Shown: positions 1-8,018, counted from the first letter of the stretch. The stretch: 64,000 nucleotides of DNA from an uncultured Pseudodesulfovibrio sp. (GCF_963662885.1 NZ_OY760059.1:682001-746000), one strand, 5' to 3'. The notes: generated by a model not told the origin, from the letters alone. Made by a program: numbers and translations.

Positions 1-637
1 ATGTTTTGGCAAAGGCGTCGTCCACCCAGGCAATGTCCACGCGCCGCACCCAGCCATAGGCGAAGCGCGATTCCACCAGCACCCAGGCGCGGTCCGCGCT
101 CTCGTGGCTTGCGTACAGCGGCGTCCCGGCCAGGACCAGGGAGTTCTGCAGGTAGTCGAAAGGAAAGCCCTCGCCCGCCCTGCGCGGGTCGCCAAAGGCG
201 GGTTTTTCCGTGGGCAGGACCCGCATGGCCGTGTTGACCAGGGCAATGGCCCGCCGGTTCAGACTCGGATACGCGTCCACCCTCGAGGCAGCGGCCATGG
301 CATCGAGCCAGCCCGGATCTCGCGGCTGCAGGTTTTCGCCGTACGCCTGCGTGTCCGCAAAGGCCTCCAGCCCCCAGAAGACCTTGTCCGCCGGGTATTC
401 AGGCCGGGTTCGCTCCCAGGGGTCGAAGTGGCGCGCAAGAAAGTCCGCCCAGGCCACATCCTGAACCTCCGGGGCCATGAGCAAACCGTCTCCGGGCAAG
501 CCGTGATACGCCCCGGCGTCCTGCGTGGGCAGCGTCAGCGGCTCATCCGTTCCTCGCACCGCGCACCCCGCACCGATCAGGAGCAGGGCCGCGAGCAGGA
601 ACCGTATTGAAAGCGCAGGCAGGCCGGGGCGACGCAT
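1..637 (-). CDS. NlpC/P60-family SH3 lipoprotein, N-terminal part (runs off left edge)
   Basis: Reading the minus strand from the ATG at 637 gives 212 open residues to the window edge. The N-terminus has a basic start, a hydrophobic stretch and Cys25 in a loose lipobox (IGAGC). The following region (AYHGLPGD, then DVAWADFLARHFDPWE) resembles the stabilising domain that precedes the bacterial SH3 domains in cell-wall gamma-D-glutamyl-diamino acid endopeptidases such as Desulfovibrio vulgaris DVU_0896. A segment near residues 175-205 (LYASHESADRAWVLVESRF, GWVRRVDIAWV) fits an SH3b domain. The catalytic NlpC/P60 domain would lie outside the window. The start codon is 2 bases after the stop of the flavoredoxin gene, so the two are probably co-transcribed. 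A role in peptidoglycan trimming is inferred from family only. Confidence 0.7.
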   Translation of the reverse strand, partial: MRRPGLPALSIRFLLAALLLIGAGCAVRGTDEPLTLPTQDAGAYHGLPGDGLLMAPEVQDVAWADFLARHFDPWERTRPEYPADKVFWGLEAFADTQAYGENLQPRDPGWLDAMAAASRVDAYPSLNRRAIALVNTAMRVLPTEKPAFGDPRRAGEGFPFDYLQNSLVLAGTPLYASHESADRAWVLVESRFAYGWVRRVDIAWVDDAFAKT

Positions 638-639
638 GG

Positions 640-1218
640 CTAGTCCTTCTTGAGGTATTTTTTGCCCAGATCAAACCCCTTGCCGACCTTTTCGCCCACG
701 GTGTGGTAGGTGCGGGTGCCGGGGGAGAATATCAAAGGCAGAACCTTTTCCGGGTCCGGGTACTTGCCGTCGGCCAGTTTGTCCTCGTCGCACTTCACGT
801 CCTTGATCTCGCCAACAAACATGACGTGCACATTCAGGTCCACGGTCTCCTTGAGTTCGCACTCGATGACCAGCGGGAACTCCTCGATATACGGGGCATC
901 CACGAATTCGCCTTTGACCGGGGTCAGACCCGTGACCGCGAATTTGTCCACCTTGCTGCCCGAAGCCATCCCCAGATAATCCGCTTCCGCAGCCACCGGG
1001 ACCGAGCTTACGGACACGGTGAAGGCCTTGTGCTTGAGGATGCCCTCGTAGGTATGGCGGGACGGACGCACGGACACGGTCAGGCAGGCCGGATCCGAGC
1101 CGCAGATGCCTCCCCATGCCGCGATCATGGCGTTGGGTTTGCCCGCTTCATCGTAGGAACCCACTGCCCAGACAGGGGTGGGTTGGGCCAGGGTATTGGG
1201 ACCGAGTGATTTTTTCAT
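640..1218 (-). CDS. flr: Flavoredoxin / flavin reductase-like FMN-binding protein
   Basis: The 192-residue protein starts at the ATG at 1218, behind a GGAG ribosome site. It matches the flavin reductase-like split-barrel family throughout, including the N-terminal PTPVWAVGSYDEAGKPNAM and the later SVRPSRHTYEGI segments that surround the FMN. In Desulfovibrio this family is called flavoredoxin and is an FMN protein linked to thiosulfate reduction and electron transfer. It is cytoplasmic, with no signal peptide. The longer open frame upstream lacks a ribosome site and is low-complexity, so it was not used. The gene is followed after 2 bases by the NlpC/P60 lipoprotein gene. The family is certain, but the exact electron partner cannot be read from sequence. 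Confidence 0.85.
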   Translation of the reverse strand: MKKSLGPNTLAQPTPVWAVGSYDEAGKPNAMIAAWGGICGSDPACLTVSVRPSRHTYEGILKHKAFTVSVSSVPVAAEADYLGMASGSKVDKFAVTGLTPVKGEFVDAPYIEEFPLVIECELKETVDLNVHVMFVGEIKDVKCDEDKLADGKYPDPEKVLPLIFSPGTRTYHTVGEKVGKGFDLGKKYLKKD

Positions 1219-1280
1219 GAGGGTCGCTCCTTGTATGCATTGGGGCCTGCCGGTTGAGGCAGACCGGGTGAATGGAAATG

Positions 1281-2336
1281 TCAGCCGAGCCCGGACAGGC
1301 CGGGGGCGGTGCGCTCGGCCACGCGCATGGTTAGGGTCGCGCATTGGCCGCAGGCCCGGCACGCCTTGTCGCATGCCGTGACCTGTTCAAAAAAATCGGC
1401 GGGCAGGCCATGGTTGGGAATGTACACCCGCTCCGCCAGGTCGCCCATGGCGTCCATCAGGTCCAGCAGGTTGCCCTCGTATTCTTCTTCCACATAGGCG
1501 GCCACCGCGCGCATCAGAAAGTCCGCGCCCCGGTTGCGTCCGCAGATCTTGAGCCCGTGGGCCAAACCGGCATAGCGGCTCTCGTCCTCGGGCCGGATGA
1601 ACGGCGAAGCGAGCATCAGCCCCGGCTCATCGAGCATGCGCCGCACGCAGCCGAACTCACGGTTCATGGCGAACGTCCGGTCACCGCACAGTCCCTCGAC
1701 CACCAGCGCGATATGCGCGTCGTGGGCGAGCTTGTACGGGCATTGGTGCAGGCAGCCCTCGTTGGCCAACAGGAACAGACGCACGTCTTCATGCCGGGCG
1801 CGCAAGCCGTGCGCCAATGCGGTCAAGCCTTCAAAATCACGGTTCAATGCCCGGTCCGCGACCAGTCTTGAGGGCGGACGGAACGCGGTCTGCGCGATCA
1901 TGTCCAGCAGCGCGAAAACTTTTGCTGCCGTATCCGGTATGGCGTTGACGCCGGGCACCGCTTCCAGTCGTTCGCAGACTTCCGGTCGGACCTCGGACAG
2001 GGCCTGTAAAAGATATGCGTCCGCGAACACCACGCCGGTGAGCGCCGCATCATCCGCGAGTCGCTCCAAAATGTCGGCGGACCGGTTCAGCCCGGTCTTG
2101 TCGAAATAGCGTTCGGGCCGGTGCAGCCGTCCGTTCATCAACAGGAACCGATCCACGCCTTCCAGCCGGTTCAGTCCGTTTATGACCGCGTCAATATCCG
2201 TTTCCGCCAGCCGTTGCCTTGCGTCCGGCACGCGCGGGTCGCCCAGCGAGAAATGGACCGAAGCCAGCCGGTCGGACCGTTCTCGCAGAAAGGTCACGTA
2301 GTCGTCGCGGGGCAGAAAGGGCACGTCCAGCAGCAT
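1281..2336 (-). CDS. Peptidase U32-like cysteine-rich protein
   Basis: The 351-residue protein has no signal peptide. Residues 193-201 carry the motif NEGCLHQCPYK, which resembles the Asn-Glu-Gly-Cys segment of U32-type (YhbU/YhbV-related) TIM-barrel proteins. Further cysteines lie at 230 and 265. The C-terminus has a tight cluster with spacing C322-x3-C326-x2-C329-x2-C332. Such clusters usually hold an iron-sulfur centre or zinc. U32 relatives take part in tRNA and ubiquinone hydroxylation with prephenate or iron-sulfur help, so peptidase activity should not be assumed. The gene lies 30 bases downstream of the transsulfuration gene and upstream of flavoredoxin, on the same strand. The function is not known. 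Confidence 0.5.
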   Translation of the reverse strand: MLLDVPFLPRDDYVTFLRERSDRLASVHFSLGDPRVPDARQRLAETDIDAVINGLNRLEGVDRFLLMNGRLHRPERYFDKTGLNRSADILERLADDAALTGVVFADAYLLQALSEVRPEVCERLEAVPGVNAIPDTAAKVFALLDMIAQTAFRPPSRLVADRALNRDFEGLTALAHGLRARHEDVRLFLLANEGCLHQCPYKLAHDAHIALVVEGLCGDRTFAMNREFGCVRRMLDEPGLMLASPFIRPEDESRYAGLAHGLKICGRNRGADFLMRAVAAYVEEEYEGNLLDLMDAMGDLAERVYIPNHGLPADFFEQVTACDKACRACGQCATLTMRVAERTAPGLSGLG

Positions 2337-2366
2337 ACCCTGTTCTCACCCCATGGGCGGCTCGCG

Positions 2367-3557
2367 TCAAGCGTCCTGTCGCAAAGCCCGGTCCAGGTCC
2401 GCTTTCAGGTCTTCCACGTCCTCGATACCCACGGAATAGCGGATCAGGCTCTCCGGAATGCCCATGGCCGCCCGCTCCTCCCTGGTGCACTCCACATGGC
2501 TGGTGGTCGCGGGCGGTCCGGCAATGGTCTCCACCGCGCCCAGGTTCGCCGCGCGTCGTGCCAGCTTCAGCCCGGACAACACCCGGCAGGCGTCCGCATA
2601 CGTCCCGCCCTTGGCCACGAAACTCAACATCCCGCCGAAGCCGCGCATCTGTCTGCGCGCGATCTCGTATCCCGGATGGGATTCCAGCCCCGGGTAGAAC
2701 ACCTTCTCCACCCCGGGATGGCCTTCCAGGAACCGGGCGATCTCCAGGGCGTTGGCGTTCTGCCGCTCAACGCGCAAGTGCAGCGTTTTCATGCCGCGCA
2801 GCAACAGATAGGCGCTCATGGGCTCCAGCACGTTGCCCACGATTTCGCGGTACGAGTAGATGGTCTTTATCAGTTCGGCGCTGCCTACGGCCACGCCGCC
2901 CAATGCGTCCGCGTGCCCGCCCAGGTACTTGGTCGCGCTGTGCAGCACCAGGTCGGCGCCCAGTGCCAGCGGATTCTGGTTTATCGGCGTGGCGAACGTG
3001 TTGTCCGCCATGACCACGGCTCCCACCGCCTTGCCCGCCCTGGCCAGTCGCTCGATATCGAGGATCTTGATGGTCGGATTGGTCGGGGTTTCCAGGTAGA
3101 GCACCGCGCACCCCTTGGCGACCTCGGCCTCGATGGCCGCATGGTCCGTGGTGTCGCACAAGGTCACGTCCACGTTTATCCGGGGCAGAAATTCCGTGAA
3201 CATCCGGTTCGTGCCGCCGTAGGTGTCCTTGACCGAAACCACCCGGTCGCCCGGTTTCAGCAGCGCGAACAGCGCATTGGAAATGATGCCCATGCCGGAC
3301 GACGCGCTTGTTGCCGCCTCACCGCCCTCCAGCAGCCGGACCTTCTCCTCGAACACCGACACCGTGGGGTTGGTGTTGCGTGAGTATATATGTCCCGGCT
3401 GGTTGCCCAAAGCCACATCCAGCCATTCGTCCATGTCGTCGTAACCGAACGATACGCTGTGCACCACCGGCACCTGGGTGGCGTTGCCCTCGAACAATCT
3501 GTCCTCGCCGCCCCAGACCGCTTCGGTCCCCACGGCGTATTTCCTCTCCTGGCTCAT
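2367..3557 (-). CDS. Cys/Met metabolism PLP-dependent transsulfuration enzyme
   Basis: This 396-residue enzyme belongs to the cystathionine gamma-synthase / gamma-lyase / methionine gamma-lyase fold. The PLP lysine is K210 in HSATKYLGGHADALGG. D185 in VMADNTF would bind the pyridine nitrogen, and Y58/R60 in GHIYSRNTNPT are the phosphate-binding residues donated by the neighbouring subunit. The ATG at 3557 has a GGGAGAG ribosome site; the longer frame upstream runs into a repeat and is not credible. Sequence alone does not separate synthase, lyase and sulfhydrylase activities. It is the first gene of a minus-strand group with the U32-like and flavoredoxin genes. No SAM riboswitch is visible in the short leader. 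Confidence 0.85.
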   Translation of the reverse strand: MSQERKYAVGTEAVWGGEDRLFEGNATQVPVVHSVSFGYDDMDEWLDVALGNQPGHIYSRNTNPTVSVFEEKVRLLEGGEAATSASSGMGIISNALFALLKPGDRVVSVKDTYGGTNRMFTEFLPRINVDVTLCDTTDHAAIEAEVAKGCAVLYLETPTNPTIKILDIERLARAGKAVGAVVMADNTFATPINQNPLALGADLVLHSATKYLGGHADALGGVAVGSAELIKTIYSYREIVGNVLEPMSAYLLLRGMKTLHLRVERQNANALEIARFLEGHPGVEKVFYPGLESHPGYEIARRQMRGFGGMLSFVAKGGTYADACRVLSGLKLARRAANLGAVETIAGPPATTSHVECTREERAAMGIPESLIRYSVGIEDVEDLKADLDRALRQDA

Positions 3558-3639
3558 AGGCTCTCCCGGATTTAATGCATAATGATCGCGGAGAAATACC
3601 AAAGTAGCGCATGGGAAACAAGCGTGGTTGGTCGGAGTG

Positions 3640-3745
3640 AGGAGCGCCTCCGGCGGCCGGGGCGCTGCCCCGGACCCCGCCAGGGAACCTTTTGGAAAAG
3701 GTTCCCTGGACCCTCCCAAACTTTTTGGGTCGCCTGTGGCGAAGG
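3640..3745 (+). repeat. Family-1 terminator-like intergenic repeat, plus orientation
   Basis: The element begins with CCTCCGGCGGCC, then GGGGCGCTGCCCC. It then has a palindrome with arms CCAGGGAACCTTTT and AAAAGGTTCCCTGG, and ends with CAAACTTTTTGGGTCGCC. The same order of blocks recurs at eight other sites in the window with different but still self-complementary arms. This copy points away from the transsulfuration gene promoter and does not follow a plus-strand gene. Confidence 0.8.
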
Positions 3746-3793
3746 TGTTTTGTGAGGGGAGTAGAATTTCCTAAAGAACCAAGTGAATTCGGC

Positions 3794-3829
3794 AAAAAAG
3801 CGTGTTTCCCAAGGGAAACACGCTTTTTT
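3794..3829. terminator. Bidirectional hairpin terminator
   Basis: The sequence reads AAAAAAGCGTGTTTCCC, a short AA loop, then GGGAAACACGCTTTTTT. It has a perfect stem with an A-tract on one side and a T-tract on the other. It lies in the 411-base gap between trxC and the transsulfuration gene, between two family-1 repeats. Nothing else is seen in that gap. Confidence 0.85.
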
Positions 3830-3883
3830 ATTCTCTTGCCTGCTCAAAACCACAAGCGGCACTTTCACTGCCGCATGTCTCGC

Positions 3884-3960
3884 GAAGCGACAGATAAAGT
3901 TTTGGAGATTCCTAAGAACCTTTTTCAAAAGGTTCTTAGGCCGTCGGAGACGCCCGCCCG
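3884..3960 (-). repeat. Family-1 terminator-like repeat, minus orientation
   Basis: Read on the minus strand, directly after the trxC stop, this copy has the perfect stem CCTAAGAACCTTTT / AAAAGGTTCTTAGG (3911-3940). It continues to CAAAACTTTAT and a CGCTTCGCGAG end. The stem sequence differs completely from the copy at 3640 but pairs equally well. Confidence 0.75.
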
Positions 3961-3968
3961 GCGAGGGC

Positions 3969-4403
3969 CTACAAATGCTGCTTCGCCCAGGCCGCGATGT
4001 CGCGGGCGTTCATGGCGCCGGGTTGGCGGGCGATTTCCTGTCCGTTTTTGAACAGGATGAGTGTGGGCACGGCCTGGATACCGAAGCGGGCGGCGATGGT
4101 CTGTTCTGCCGAGGTGTCGATTTTGGCCAGCCGGACCTGGGGGAACAGGGTCTTGGCGGCATCGGCGAACTGGGGGCCCATCATCAGGCAGGGGCCGCAG
4201 GTGGGCGAATAGAAATCCACGAGGGTGGGGACCTGGGACTTGGCGATGTGCCGGTCGAAGGTGGCTCCCACGAGTTCGAGCGGGTGATTCTCAAAGACCT
4301 TGTCGCGGCATTTGCCGCAGGTGGCTTCGGCCTCACGGCCGGTCTGGACGCGGTTGATGGCCCCGCAGTGGGGGCAGACGATGAGTCGGGTATCGGTGGT
4401 CAT
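3969..4403 (-). CDS. trxC: Thioredoxin TrxC (zinc-binding thioredoxin 2)
   Basis: The 144-residue protein has an N-terminal zinc ribbon (C10-PH-C13 and C29-GK-C32) followed by a thioredoxin fold. The active site CGPC is at 69-72, and the cis-proline lies in AVPTLILFKNG. This is the thioredoxin 2 layout, a cytoplasmic disulfide reductase linked to oxidative stress. The residue before the active site is Thr rather than the usual Trp (SPTCGPC), which is uncommon in TrxC proteins and may shift its redox potential. The start at 4403 needs no correction. Downstream lies a family-1 repeat that probably ends the transcript. Confidence 0.9.
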   Translation of the reverse strand: MTTDTRLIVCPHCGAINRVQTGREAEATCGKCRDKVFENHPLELVGATFDRHIAKSQVPTLVDFYSPTCGPCLMMGPQFADAAKTLFPQVRLAKIDTSAEQTIAARFGIQAVPTLILFKNGQEIARQPGAMNARDIAAWAKQHL

Positions 4404-4469
4404 GGTGTTCCTCCGTTGGTGTCGTACGGAAGAAAATAATCATGAAATTGCGCGGGGCAAGGGCAGGGA

Positions 4470-4889
4470 TCAGACCAGGAGCAGGAACGAGGCCGTGGCC
4501 CGGGCCACTTCCCGGCCATCGGACGATGCGGAGGCCTCGGCGAACAGGACGCGGCTGCCGCGTTTGACCACGCGGGCCTCGCAGATCAGGTCCGAGCCGG
4601 GCTTCACCCCTCGAAGGAAGCTGACGGACAGGTCCACGGTGGTGGTCTGCTGGCCGGGCTGGTTACCCGCGAGGACGGCATGGGCCATGGTTTCGTCGAG
4701 CAGGGTGGTCAGGATGCCGCCAGCGACCATGCCTGCTCCCTGTGTCAGTTCAGGGCGGAACGGGAGTCTGAGCACGGCCCTGTCGGGTTCGAAGGTCTCC
4801 GCTTGCAGGCCCAGAAAGGCGAAGAGGTGGTTCACGGTCTGTCCCTGCTGGCGGACCGCTTCAAGGTAGGCTTTGGGCATGTTGTTCAT
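4470..4889 (-). CDS. PaaI-family hotdog thioesterase
   Basis: The 139-residue single hotdog domain has the motif GAGMVAGGILTTLLDETMAHAV, in which Asp/Glu of the LLDE helix is the usual catalytic acid in the PaaI group. These enzymes hydrolyse aryl- or acyl-CoA thioesters. The start codon at 4889 overlaps the last four bases of the upstream TIM-barrel gene (ATGA), so translation is probably coupled. A second in-frame ATG at 4880 is possible. The substrate cannot be told from the sequence. Confidence 0.8.
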   Translation of the reverse strand: MNNMPKAYLEAVRQQGQTVNHLFAFLGLQAETFEPDRAVLRLPFRPELTQGAGMVAGGILTTLLDETMAHAVLAGNQPGQQTTTVDLSVSFLRGVKPGSDLICEARVVKRGSRVLFAEASASSDGREVARATASFLLLV

Positions 4890-5719
4890 TTTCTCCGGCC
4901 GATTGTCAGCCGTGCCTCCATGTCGCGGCGCAGGCTGGTGAGTAATTCAACGGTGCCGTCCACGTCGTCGGGGAAGGCGCCCGGTTCCAGTTCGAGAGTA
5001 ATGTATCCCTCGTAGCCTCGTTTGCCAAGGCGTGCCAGGAAGTCGTTCAGGGGCAGCGCGCCTTTGCCCGGAGCGAGGTGTTCCGTATACCCGACAGCGT
5101 CGGAGAAGTGGACGTTGTAAAGCAAGTCGAGCGGTACTTTATCGATGGCTTCCAGCACGTTGCGGCCCGACACGCCCATGTGGCAGACGTCGAAGGTCAG
5201 GCCCACGTTCTTGTCCCGGCATTGCGCCATGAGCTTGTCCAAAGGGTCGCGGCCGAAAGGTGAGCTTTCGGCCCAGGGCATGTTTTCGAGCGAGAAGCGT
5301 ATGCGGCCCTTGGCATCCAGAAGCAGAGGCAGATCCACGGCCTTTTCGAACCAGCGGTTCTGGATCATGTTGGCCAGCCGCGAGCCCGGCGGATGCATGA
5401 CGATATGGTCCGCCTCGGGCAGGGAGTTGGCCAGGGCCGTGGTTGCGCGCCAGGAATTGAGGTGACCGCCCCAGGCCGCCCAGTCGCGGAAGGGGGCGTG
5501 CAGGCTGCGGATGGGCAGAATGTCGCTGATTGCGGCCAGCCCGGCCTGCGGGGCGAGCTTGGGCGAGTTCATGATCAACTCCATACCCGCGAATCCGGCC
5601 TCTCGGCCGATGCGCGCCACGAGCTTGAGCGGCAGGTGGAACAAACAACCCGCCGACAGCAGAATCTGGGGGCCGCCCGGGCCGACTGCGTCTTCTCCCA
5701 TGCCTGCACCATACGACAA
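4886..5719 (-). CDS. Sugar phosphate isomerase/epimerase-like TIM-barrel protein
   Basis: The 277-residue protein has the AP endonuclease 2 / xylose isomerase-like TIM-barrel layout. Metal-ligand candidates lie at strand ends: SLHAPFRDW, IVMHPPGS, FSLENMPW, LTFDVCHMG, NVHFSDAVG and ITLELEPGAF. Such proteins bind one or more divalent metals and act on sugars, hydroxypyruvate or damaged DNA. The order and spacing here do not single one out. The start is uncertain: the ATG at 5719 keeps eight extra residues, while an ATG at 5701 would also fit. The gene overlaps the thioesterase gene by four bases and both probably form one transcript. Confidence 0.7.
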   Translation of the reverse strand: MSYGAGMGEDAVGPGGPQILLSAGCLFHLPLKLVARIGREAGFAGMELIMNSPKLAPQAGLAAISDILPIRSLHAPFRDWAAWGGHLNSWRATTALANSLPEADHIVMHPPGSRLANMIQNRWFEKAVDLPLLLDAKGRIRFSLENMPWAESSPFGRDPLDKLMAQCRDKNVGLTFDVCHMGVSGRNVLEAIDKVPLDLLYNVHFSDAVGYTEHLAPGKGALPLNDFLARLGKRGYEGYITLELEPGAFPDDVDGTVELLTSLRRDMEARLTIGRRK

Positions 5720-5894
5720 CGCAAGGTCCAGGCAATGAAATATCGGGGAAGGGCGTAATCAGGCGGGTAAACGGCGTCAAAACACGCCCGGCGTCCGCCC
5801 GCTGCAGGAAAACAGGCGAAACAGGCCTGCCGGGTCTCCCCTGCCTCCCGCTCCATAGTGTTCCGTATGCGCCAGGTGCGGAAGCGCCAACAGA

Positions 5895-5923
5895 AAAAGC
5901 CGCCTAAGAAATCGACGGCTTTT
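5895..5923. terminator. Weak hairpin terminator
   Basis: AAAAGCCG and CGGCTTTT flank a 13-base loop. It sits just downstream of the hypothetical gene that ends at 5972 on the minus strand, so it may end that transcript. The rest of the 252-base gap 5720-5971 shows nothing recognisable. Confidence 0.5.
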
Positions 5924-5971
5924 ATCTACATGAAATTATGGTTGGAATGAATTATCGTCGCTTATCGATAC

Positions 5972-6382
5972 CTACTTCATTGGGGACTTTTCGATGAGAT
6001 CGACCAGGACCAGAGCCCAGGCCATGTCGCGCTTGTTGTCTTCGGTCATGTCGTCCAGGAGCCATTCCTTGAGGGGTTTGACCGCCGCCTTCAGCCGGGC
6101 GGGTCCAAGGTCCTCCACCCTGTAGGCTGCATCGAGGGCCTCCAGACACAGTGTGTCAAAGGCCTGCCCGTACCCATCCGTATGACGGGCCGCGCGCAAG
6201 GACGCATGGTAGGCCGCGATCTCCCGGACCTTCAACAGTCCGAAGACCACCGCCTCCAATTGCGTGTAATCCCGGCCCCATATGTCCGCACCCCGGATTT
6301 CCGGCCGTTCCAACACCGGGCCTCGCTCCTCGCGCCGGTCCAGCGTGCGCCGGAATTCCTCCAAGGCCACCACGTTTCCCAT
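5972..6382 (-). CDS. Hypothetical protein, 136 residues
   Basis: Not recognised. The ATG at 6382 has a clear GGAGCGG ribosome site. The protein is soluble, charged and mostly helical by composition. It has a Leu/Ala-rich central helix (LEAVVFGLLKVREIAAYHASLRAARH) and a C-terminal DMTEDNKRDMAWALVLVDLIEK segment. There are no cysteines of note, no signal peptide and no membrane segment. It stands alone between two non-coding gaps. Confidence 0.65.
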   Translation of the reverse strand: MGNVVALEEFRRTLDRREERGPVLERPEIRGADIWGRDYTQLEAVVFGLLKVREIAAYHASLRAARHTDGYGQAFDTLCLEALDAAYRVEDLGPARLKAAVKPLKEWLLDDMTEDNKRDMAWALVLVDLIEKSPMK

Positions 6383-6500
6383 AACCGCTCCTTTTTACAA
6401 ACGCTGTCTCCCCTCTTTTCGGCGCTTCTTCATAATTCTTAAGGTATTTGTTGGTCCTTGTGCTAACAGGGGGATGCGTGCGGCAGCCGTCGGAAACAGC

Positions 6501-6530
6501 AGGAGGCCGCTCCTTGCGGGGCGGCCTCCT
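6501..6530. other. GC-rich inverted repeat
   Basis: AGGAGGCCGC and GCGGCCTCCT are separated by ten bases. No T-tract follows on either strand, so a simple intrinsic terminator is not supported. It lies between the hypothetical gene (start 6382) and the end of the CBS gene; the rest of that 266-base gap is AT-richer than its surroundings and holds nothing I recognise. Confidence 0.5.
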
Positions 6531-6648
6531 GGATTCGGAAAAAGGCAGAGATCGTCGGTAAGATATGACTATATTACGCGTGGATATAGATCAAGTAACT
6601 TATCGTCCTTTTATCGAAAAAAGTGATAACTCGCCGATATCTCGTGGG

Positions 6649-7323
6649 TTAGATGACGTTGTGGGCGGAATCCACGGCCCAGTAGACGACATCGAAGGTT
6701 TCCGCGAGATCCTGCTTGAGGCGTTTGAACTCGGGCTTTTCCATGTCGCGGATGCGTATGTACACGTTCTTGAATCCTTCGGACTCGGGCACGTTGTGGG
6801 TCATGATCGACATGATGCGCGCGCCGTGGTCCTTGAGGAAGGCCAGCACCGGGCGCAGGCTGCCGGGGGCGGTGGACAGACGCAGGCAGAACTGGGCGCC
6901 GCCTTCGTAGATGCCGGAGATTTCGACCAGGACCTTGAAGATGTCGGTATCGGTGATGATGCCCACTACCTTGTTTTCTTCATCCACCACGGGCAGTCCG
7001 CCGAAGTTGCCTTCGAGCATGAGCACGGCGGCCTTTTCAACGGTCTCGGTGTCGCGGATGGTGACCACCTTCTTGGTCATGATGTCCCCGACCTTGATCT
7101 CGGACAGGAGGTAGTACAGCTCATGCACGTCCAGGGTCGTGGCCTTGGACGGGGAGGCGTCCTTGACGTCGCGGTCCGAAACGATGCCCAGGATCGCGCC
7201 GTTCTCATCCACTACGGGGAGTCGGCTGATGGACTTGTCCTTCATGAGCTTGGAGGCCTTCATCATGGACCGCTCGGGGGTAATGGTGACGACGTCTGTG
7301 CTCATCCAGTTGACTACCAGCAT
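6649..7323 (-). CDS. CBS-pair plus ACT domain protein (AcuB-like)
   Basis: The 224-residue protein has two CBS motifs (about residues 1-60 and 75-135, each with a MxxxVVTI...LPVVDE pattern) and a C-terminal ACT-like domain (about 140-215, beginning CLRLSTAPGSLRPVLAFLKDHG). CBS pairs bind adenine nucleotides and ACT domains bind amino acids, so this is likely a small regulatory sensor. AcuB of Bacillus, tied to acetate/acetoin use, has the same architecture. The ATG at 7323 follows a GAGGAAT ribosome site. It is divergent from the phage-type lysis locus that starts at 7614. Confidence 0.85.
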   Translation of the reverse strand: MLVVNWMSTDVVTITPERSMMKASKLMKDKSISRLPVVDENGAILGIVSDRDVKDASPSKATTLDVHELYYLLSEIKVGDIMTKKVVTIRDTETVEKAAVLMLEGNFGGLPVVDEENKVVGIITDTDIFKVLVEISGIYEGGAQFCLRLSTAPGSLRPVLAFLKDHGARIMSIMTHNVPESEGFKNVYIRIRDMEKPEFKRLKQDLAETFDVVYWAVDSAHNVI

Positions 7324-7476
7324 AGGGGTATTCCTCCTTGGTTAACCGGCCTCGCCCGGCCGGATACAATCGATATTCTGAGCTATTATTAACGATTCCC
7401 GGCCCATTTGGCTAGTCCTGGAACGGTTTTTTCCCATTCCGGTCGGGTCCGGTCGGCTACCCCGGCCGCGTAAACC

Positions 7477-7564
7477 CCGTCAAGATGATTTTTCATACCT
7501 TTCGGTTGTTTTTCCCTGCCGATCGTTCCCGAAACACGGTTTTGCCGAAATCCGGGGCTATGCT
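7477..7564 (+). promoter_or_regulatory. Shared phage-locus promoter, copy A (upstream of holin)
   Basis: CCGTCAAGATGATTTTTC begins at 7477 and is followed by ATACCT. Then 82 bases from the motif start comes TATGCT (7559-7564), preceded 12 bases earlier by GAAA and immediately by CCGGGGC. The same blocks stand upstream of the phage genes at 34035 (minus) and 59787 (plus). No -35 TTGACA-like box sits at the normal distance, so an activator bound at CCGTCAAG is likely. The distance from TATGCT to the holin ATG is 55 bases. Confidence 0.75.
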
Positions 7565-7613
7565 GTCCGCGACCGGGGTGGCGAACGCAACCCTCTAGGA
7601 CATGGAGAACGGC

Positions 7614-8018
7614 ATGATACCGATTATCGCGGCCGTGGCCGGATTGTTGACCACGGTGGTGGACGGAGTGGCGGACCACTTCAAGGGCAAACAGGAGTTG
7701 AAAAAGGCGGTTATGGAGAACCGGGTACGGCTGGCCCGGTCGGACCAGGAGTTCAATCACGATTGGGAGATGAAGCAGCTTGAGAACGCGGGCTGGAAGG
7801 ATGACGTGCTGTTCTTCGCCTGGATCGGCTTCTTCATCTGGTCCGGGGTGGACCCGAAGGGAGCGGGTGAGGTCCTTCGCTCCTGGGAGGCGCTGCCCGA
7901 CTGGTTTTTGCAGATCACGTTCTGGATCGTGGCCGCTGTGCTCGGCGTAAAGAAGATCGGCGACTACCTGCCCGGCGCGGTGCGCGGGCTCAAGGACGCC
8001 CTGGGAGGCGGCAAATGA
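7614..8018 (+). CDS. Three-TM phage/GTA-type holin
   Basis: The 134-residue protein has hydrophobic segments at about 2-20, 64-79 (VLFFAWIGFFIWSGV) and 97-112 (WFLQITFWIVAAVLGV), joined by a charged helical stretch. This matches the three-TM holin family that Pfam describes as holins for gene-transfer-agent release (GTA_holin_3TM, from memory). Holins permeabilise the inner membrane so that particles can be released. The ATG at 7614 has GGAG six bases upstream. An ATG at 7602 has a poorer site and would shorten the leader relative to the other two loci. It overlaps the next gene by four bases (ATGA). It is intact and preceded by the shared phage-locus promoter. Confidence 0.7.
   Translation: MIPIIAAVAGLLTTVVDGVADHFKGKQELKKAVMENRVRLARSDQEFNHDWEMKQLENAGWKDDVLFFAWIGFFIWSGVDPKGAGEVLRSWEALPDWFLQITFWIVAAVLGVKKIGDYLPGAVRGLKDALGGGK

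Noticed and set aside
3558..3640. Possible SAM riboswitch before the transsulfuration gene
   Set aside because: The leader is short and has no helix pattern of a known SAM riboswitch.
7551..7566. Sigma-54 promoter at the phage-locus TATGCT box
   Set aside because: GG at the -24 position is missing at the correct 12-base distance in all three copies.
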